64,000 bases of DNA from assembly GCA_966211335.1 (NCBI GenBank), contig CBIHNF010000001.1, positions 2,046,001-2,110,000 on the forward strand, given 5' to 3'. A model generated the notes under the pieces. The model was not told where the DNA came from, ran no database searches, and saw nothing but the letters and a program-made list of their open reading frames with translations. Shown piece by piece: positions 60,962 to 64,000 of this stretch. Origin of the DNA: JAPWJZ01 sp966211335. Its GTDB lineage: Bacteria; Pseudomonadota; Alphaproteobacteria; Micavibrionales; UBA2020. A program made the position numbers and the translations under genes. Numbering within the stretch: the first letter of the stretch is position 1; each line of letters starts with the position of its first letter.

Positions 60962-62055
60962 ACCAGCCAGTTGATGAGATATGCGGCCGCAATGCCAAGC
61001 GTTGCGAAGGTCAGGTAAAGCCCCACCGCCAGTTTGCGGGAGACTTCCTTCCACAAATAGATCATCGGTAAAATGCTGTAACTGCCAAGCGTCGACAGGA
61101 AAAGCGCAACGTAAGCGGCAGGCACCTGCGTGATATAGAGGTGGTGCGCAACCATGACTTCCATCGCGATTGGCGCCGGCAGCAGGACAGAAATGAAGCT
61201 CGTCGCCGCGACAGATATAAAGCTGACTTGCGCAAATATCTGGTCGAGGGGCAGCAACTGTACCGCCAATGATGCAAAAATAGCCGCAAAAACCATCATC
61301 GGCACGGCTGTTTTGAATAGCTTCCAGAGGTTTTGAAAATAGGCCTTCACAGCCGTTTTTACGTCTGGCCGCGGGAGACTTATATCCGCCATCAGCAGCG
61401 GCGCAGGCGCGACTTCATTATGCATATATTTTACCATCAGCGGCAACACGCCGAGCAGCACGACGGCAACGAGGCCAAAATGCACAGCCGCGAATTGCCA
61501 GGGAAAAGCCGTCACGATCATCGAGACAACGATGATGTTCAGCGTCGGCGAGCTCAGCATAAAGCCGAGCGCCGTCTCCACCTTGTTCTTCGCGCGGGTG
61601 AGACCGCAGGCGACAGGGACAGCGCAGTTGACGCAAACGCCCGCGGGCGCGCCGACGAGAATACCTTTCAGCATATTCAAATAGACGCTATTCGTCGTCT
61701 TCAGCGGAAAGAACTGGAACAGCGTGTGCAGCAGCGCCCCCATGGAGAGGCCGAAGCTCATACCAATGCGCATCGAATACATCCAGTTGACGAAAGTGAC
61801 CAGCACGCGGCGCCAGAATGTATCGCCACCCTCCAGCGTCATCAGGTCGGAGTTATAAACGAACGAATGCGGGTGATAAGTCGGCAGGTCGTGCGACTTC
61901 TTTAGAAGCGACGGATAACGCGAGGTGAACCAGAAAATGCAGAGAATGGCGATGCCGGTGGCAATCAGCAAAAGCAGCGGCGCATGGCGCTTCAGGAAGC
62001 ATCCGACCGTTTTGCAGTCGGCGGCATTCATATCCGCTGTGGTGTCCATCGTCAT
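60958..62055 (-). CDS. DUF318/ArsP-type permease
   Basis: The 365 residues form about eight membrane helices in two related halves. The motif GVCVNCAVPVACGLTRAKNKVETALGFMLSSPTLN is the core of the PF03773 permease family, whose members export organoarsenicals or act as general thiol-active-metal permeases. The N-terminal cytoplasmic end carries Cys-Lys-Thr-Val-Gly-Cys, which could sense or deliver a soft metal. GGAG lies seven bases before the ATG at 62055. No arsR or other metal gene is adjacent. Confidence 0.85.
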   Translation of the reverse strand: MTMDTTADMNAADCKTVGCFLKRHAPLLLLIATGIAILCIFWFTSRYPSLLKKSHDLPTYHPHSFVYNSDLMTLEGGDTFWRRVLVTFVNWMYSMRIGMSFGLSMGALLHTLFQFFPLKTTNSVYLNMLKGILVGAPAGVCVNCAVPVACGLTRAKNKVETALGFMLSSPTLNIIVVSMIVTAFPWQFAAVHFGLVAVVLLGVLPLMVKYMHNEVAPAPLLMADISLPRPDVKTAVKAYFQNLWKLFKTAVPMMVFAAIFASLAVQLLPLDQIFAQVSFISVAATSFISVLLPAPIAMEVMVAHHLYITQVPAAYVALFLSTLGSYSILPMIYLWKEVSRKLAVGLYLTFATLGIAAAYLINWLV

Positions 62056-62094
62056 AAAATCACTCCGTTCAAATAAACAAATGAAAACGGATGT

Positions 62095-62124
62095 ACTTTA
62101 GACCGGCATATCTAGTTATGTCAA
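62095..62124 (-). promoter_or_regulatory. Promoter of the DUF318 permease
   Basis: On the minus strand a consensus TTGACA and TAAAGT are separated by 18 bases. It lies in the 74-base gap after the dnaE stop, so the permease is not part of a dnaE operon. Confidence 0.55.
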
Positions 62125-62129
62125 TTAAA

Positions 62130-64000
62130 TTATACTTCCCGGATATCGCCGACACCGCCAATGGCGCGCAGCGCTTTTGGCGTCGTTTCGCTGATATTCC
62201 AGCCGCCCGGCAGTTCGACGACGGCTTCGCGGCCCGCGCCCGCTGCGGCGATGAGCATTACCTTCACACGGCCCTGACCTGACTTGTCGAGTACCGCCTT
62301 GATTTTCGCAATCGCATCCCGCTGGGAGACGTTTATGTTCAGCTGCCGGGTCACGCTTTGCACGGCTGCCGTCAGCGGTTCGATACTTTGCCCCAGGAAG
62401 CGAAGTTCATCTTCGCCCTTCTTGTCGACGTCAACGGAAAGCAAAATCGGCGTCCCCGCCTCCAGCAACTCGCGGCTCGCGTTGAGAAGATCGGAAAAAA
62501 CCATCATCTCGAAAACGCCATAGGGATCGGACACCTGCACAAAGGCGAAACGGTTGCCCTTTTGCGACGTGCGTTCCTGCTTGCGCACGACAATACCCGC
62601 CATGCGCAGGCGCGTCGACGGGCTGGCGTTCAGGGCTTCCTGTACCTTGGATGACGGGATGACGCGCAACCGCTCGAGCTGGCTCGTCATGTTATCCAGC
62701 GGGTGGGCGGAAAGATAAAAGCCGACCGCTTCAAATTCATGCCGCAGCTGTTCCAGAGGCTCCCACCTGTCAGCCTTCGTCAGCGCAGGTTCGGGCAAAG
62801 CCGCGCCGCCACCGCCGCCAAACAGGCTTTCCTGCCCACTGGCTTTTTCTTCTGCATGGGCGGCAGCATAGCGCAGCAGCGTTTCGACCGAGGCCAGTAC
62901 TTCCGCGCGATTGGGATTGAAGGAGTCAAATGCGCCGGAGGCGGCGAGAGATTCCATCTGACGCTTGTTCATCGCCTTGGTATCCAGCCTGCGGGCGACG
63001 TCGTAAAGGTCCTTGAACGGGCCCGACTTCTCGCGCTCGGCGATGATCGTCTTCATCGCTTCTTCTCCGACACCCTTCAGCGCGGCAAGCGCATAACGCA
63101 CGCCTTTTTTGCCATCCGGCAATGTTTCAACCGAGAAACGCGGCAGCGACTTGTTAATGTCCGGCGGCAGCAGCGTGATTTTCATGCGCACGACTTCCTG
63201 GCGCAGCATGGCCAGCTTGTCGGTGTTGCCCATATCCTGCGTCATGGTCGCCGCCATAAATTCGACAGGATAATGCGACTTTAAATAAGCGGTCTGAAAG
63301 GCGATGTGCGCGTAGACGGCGGAGTGCGCCTTGTTGAAACCGTAGTCAGCGAACTTGGCGATCTGGTCGAAAATACTGCTCGCCATATCGTTGCTGATAT
63401 TATGCGTCTTGGCGCAGCCGTCGACGAAAATGGCACGCTGCGCGTCCATCTCCGCCTTGATCTTTTTACCCATAGCGCGGCGCAGCAGGTCGGCGCCGCC
63501 GAGTGTATAGCCCGCCAGCACCTGCGCTGCCGCCATGACCTGTTCCTGATAGATCATGACGCCGTAGGTATCTTTTAGCACCGGCTCCAGCAGCGGGTGC
63601 ATATATTCGATTTCTTCCTTGCCGGAAAGGTTCGCAATGTACTTCGGAATATTCTCCATCGGGCCCGGCCGGAACAGGGCGACGATAGCGATGATTTCCT
63701 CGAAGTTGTGCACGTTCATCTGGCGGCACAAATCGCGCATGCCCGCGCTCTCGAGCTGGAAGACGGCAGAGCAATCGCCTTTCGCGAGGCCCTCATAAGT
63801 CTTCTTGTCGTCCAGCGGGAATTTTAAGGGGTCGAGAATTTCACCCGTTGTCTCGCGGATAAGGCGCAGCGCGTCCTTGATGACGGTGAGCGTTTTAAGG
63901 CCGAGGAAGTCGAACTTGACAAGGCCCGCTTTTTCGACGTCCTTCATGTTGAACTGCGTCGCCGCGATATCGGAACCCGGATCGCGGTACAGCGGCACAA
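62130..64000 (-). CDS. dnaE: DNA polymerase III alpha subunit, C-terminal part (truncated by window)
   Basis: The catalytic subunit of the replicative polymerase. The visible 623 residues begin in the polymerase domain (PLYRDPGSDIAATQFNMKDVEKAGLVKFDFLG) and include the fingers and the Cys/His-free tail: DYGFNKAHSAVYAHIAFQTAY, then the helix-hairpin-helix and the OB-fold (RMAGIVVRKQERTSQKGNRFAFVQ). The 5' half (PHP and palm) is outside the window. Many alphaproteobacteria have dnaE directly before rpsB; here the permease, a small membrane gene and gshA lie between. Confidence 0.96.
   Translation of the reverse strand, partial: VPLYRDPGSDIAATQFNMKDVEKAGLVKFDFLGLKTLTVIKDALRLIRETTGEILDPLKFPLDDKKTYEGLAKGDCSAVFQLESAGMRDLCRQMNVHNFEEIIAIVALFRPGPMENIPKYIANLSGKEEIEYMHPLLEPVLKDTYGVMIYQEQVMAAAQVLAGYTLGGADLLRRAMGKKIKAEMDAQRAIFVDGCAKTHNISNDMASSIFDQIAKFADYGFNKAHSAVYAHIAFQTAYLKSHYPVEFMAATMTQDMGNTDKLAMLRQEVVRMKITLLPPDINKSLPRFSVETLPDGKKGVRYALAALKGVGEEAMKTIIAEREKSGPFKDLYDVARRLDTKAMNKRQMESLAASGAFDSFNPNRAEVLASVETLLRYAAAHAEEKASGQESLFGGGGGAALPEPALTKADRWEPLEQLRHEFEAVGFYLSAHPLDNMTSQLERLRVIPSSKVQEALNASPSTRLRMAGIVVRKQERTSQKGNRFAFVQVSDPYGVFEMMVFSDLLNASRELLEAGTPILLSVDVDKKGEDELRFLGQSIEPLTAAVQSVTRQLNINVSQRDAIAKIKAVLDKSGQGRVKVMLIAAAGAGREAVVELPGGWNISETTPKALRAIGGVGDIREV

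Noticed and set aside
1..64000. Search for CRISPR arrays, insertion sequences, prophage, tRNA and rRNA genes
   Set aside because: No spaced direct repeats, transposase motifs, terminal inverted repeats, cloverleaf sequences with CCA-type ends or rRNA segments were seen by reading; a tRNAscan and ISfinder search would settle it.

Overview
The window is chromosomal DNA of a free-living-type alphaproteobacterium. The evidence is a CcrM-type GANTC methyltransferase, the alphaproteobacterial order rpsB-tsf-pyrH-frr-uppS-cdsA-dxr-rseP-bamA-skp-lpxD-fabZ-lpxA-lpxI-lpxB, an alphaproteobacterial-type zinc-free L31, a small ribbon-helix-helix gene next to fumC, and a DciA-type DUF721 protein. Base composition is moderately GC-rich and even along the window. 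I see no insertion sequence, prophage, CRISPR array, tRNA or rRNA gene. I cannot name the genus.

Layout. 0-10.5 kb: a partial membrane protein, mntH, an ECF sigma factor, a DMT exporter, a pseudo-esterase, rlmN, a periplasmic protein with bcp, a candidate small RNA, and a histidine kinase/response regulator pair. 10.6-12.4 kb: rplU-rpmA-obgE. 12.5-22 kb: a long same-strand run that opens with an acyl carrier protein, an FkbH-type HAD enzyme, an MBOAT acyltransferase, an SGNH/DltD-like protein, a 38-residue single-pass peptide ending in FIYQGF and a methyltransferase, then continues with pepN, a zinc-ribbon methyltransferase-like protein and rnhB. 22-31 kb: ccrM, a secreted protein, mutY, dciA, efp, an inositol-monophosphatase family gene, an OmpA-like protein, an MsbA-like ABC exporter and rpmE. 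31-40.6 kb: hsp20 behind a probable RNA thermometer, a Nudix fusion, small accessory genes, valS, a TPR-methyltransferase, fumC and an RHH gene. 40.6-58.7 kb (minus strand): the envelope and translation block from rpsB to lpxB, ending in a 1,140-residue AsmA-like protein. 59-64 kb: gshA, a small membrane protein that may be leaderless, a DUF318 permease and the 3' part of dnaE.

The most interesting system is the ACP-FkbH-MBOAT-SGNH-mini-protein cassette (12502-17034). Its parts correspond one to one with the Gram-positive Dlt machinery (DltC, DltB, DltD, DltX), but the amino-acid-loading enzyme DltA is replaced by an FkbH-type enzyme, a family known to load glyceryl groups from 1,3-bisphosphoglycerate onto carrier proteins. 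The proposal is a Gram-negative, Dlt-like relay that carries a three-carbon acyl group across the inner membrane to an envelope acceptor. Other leads are a ROSE-like thermometer with a bulged G opposite the hsp20 Shine-Dalgarno, a structured RNA with a C-rich loop at about 7.9-8.03 kb, three GANTC sites at the ccrM start, leader structures before rpmE and rpsB, and an esterase fold whose catalytic Ser and His are replaced.
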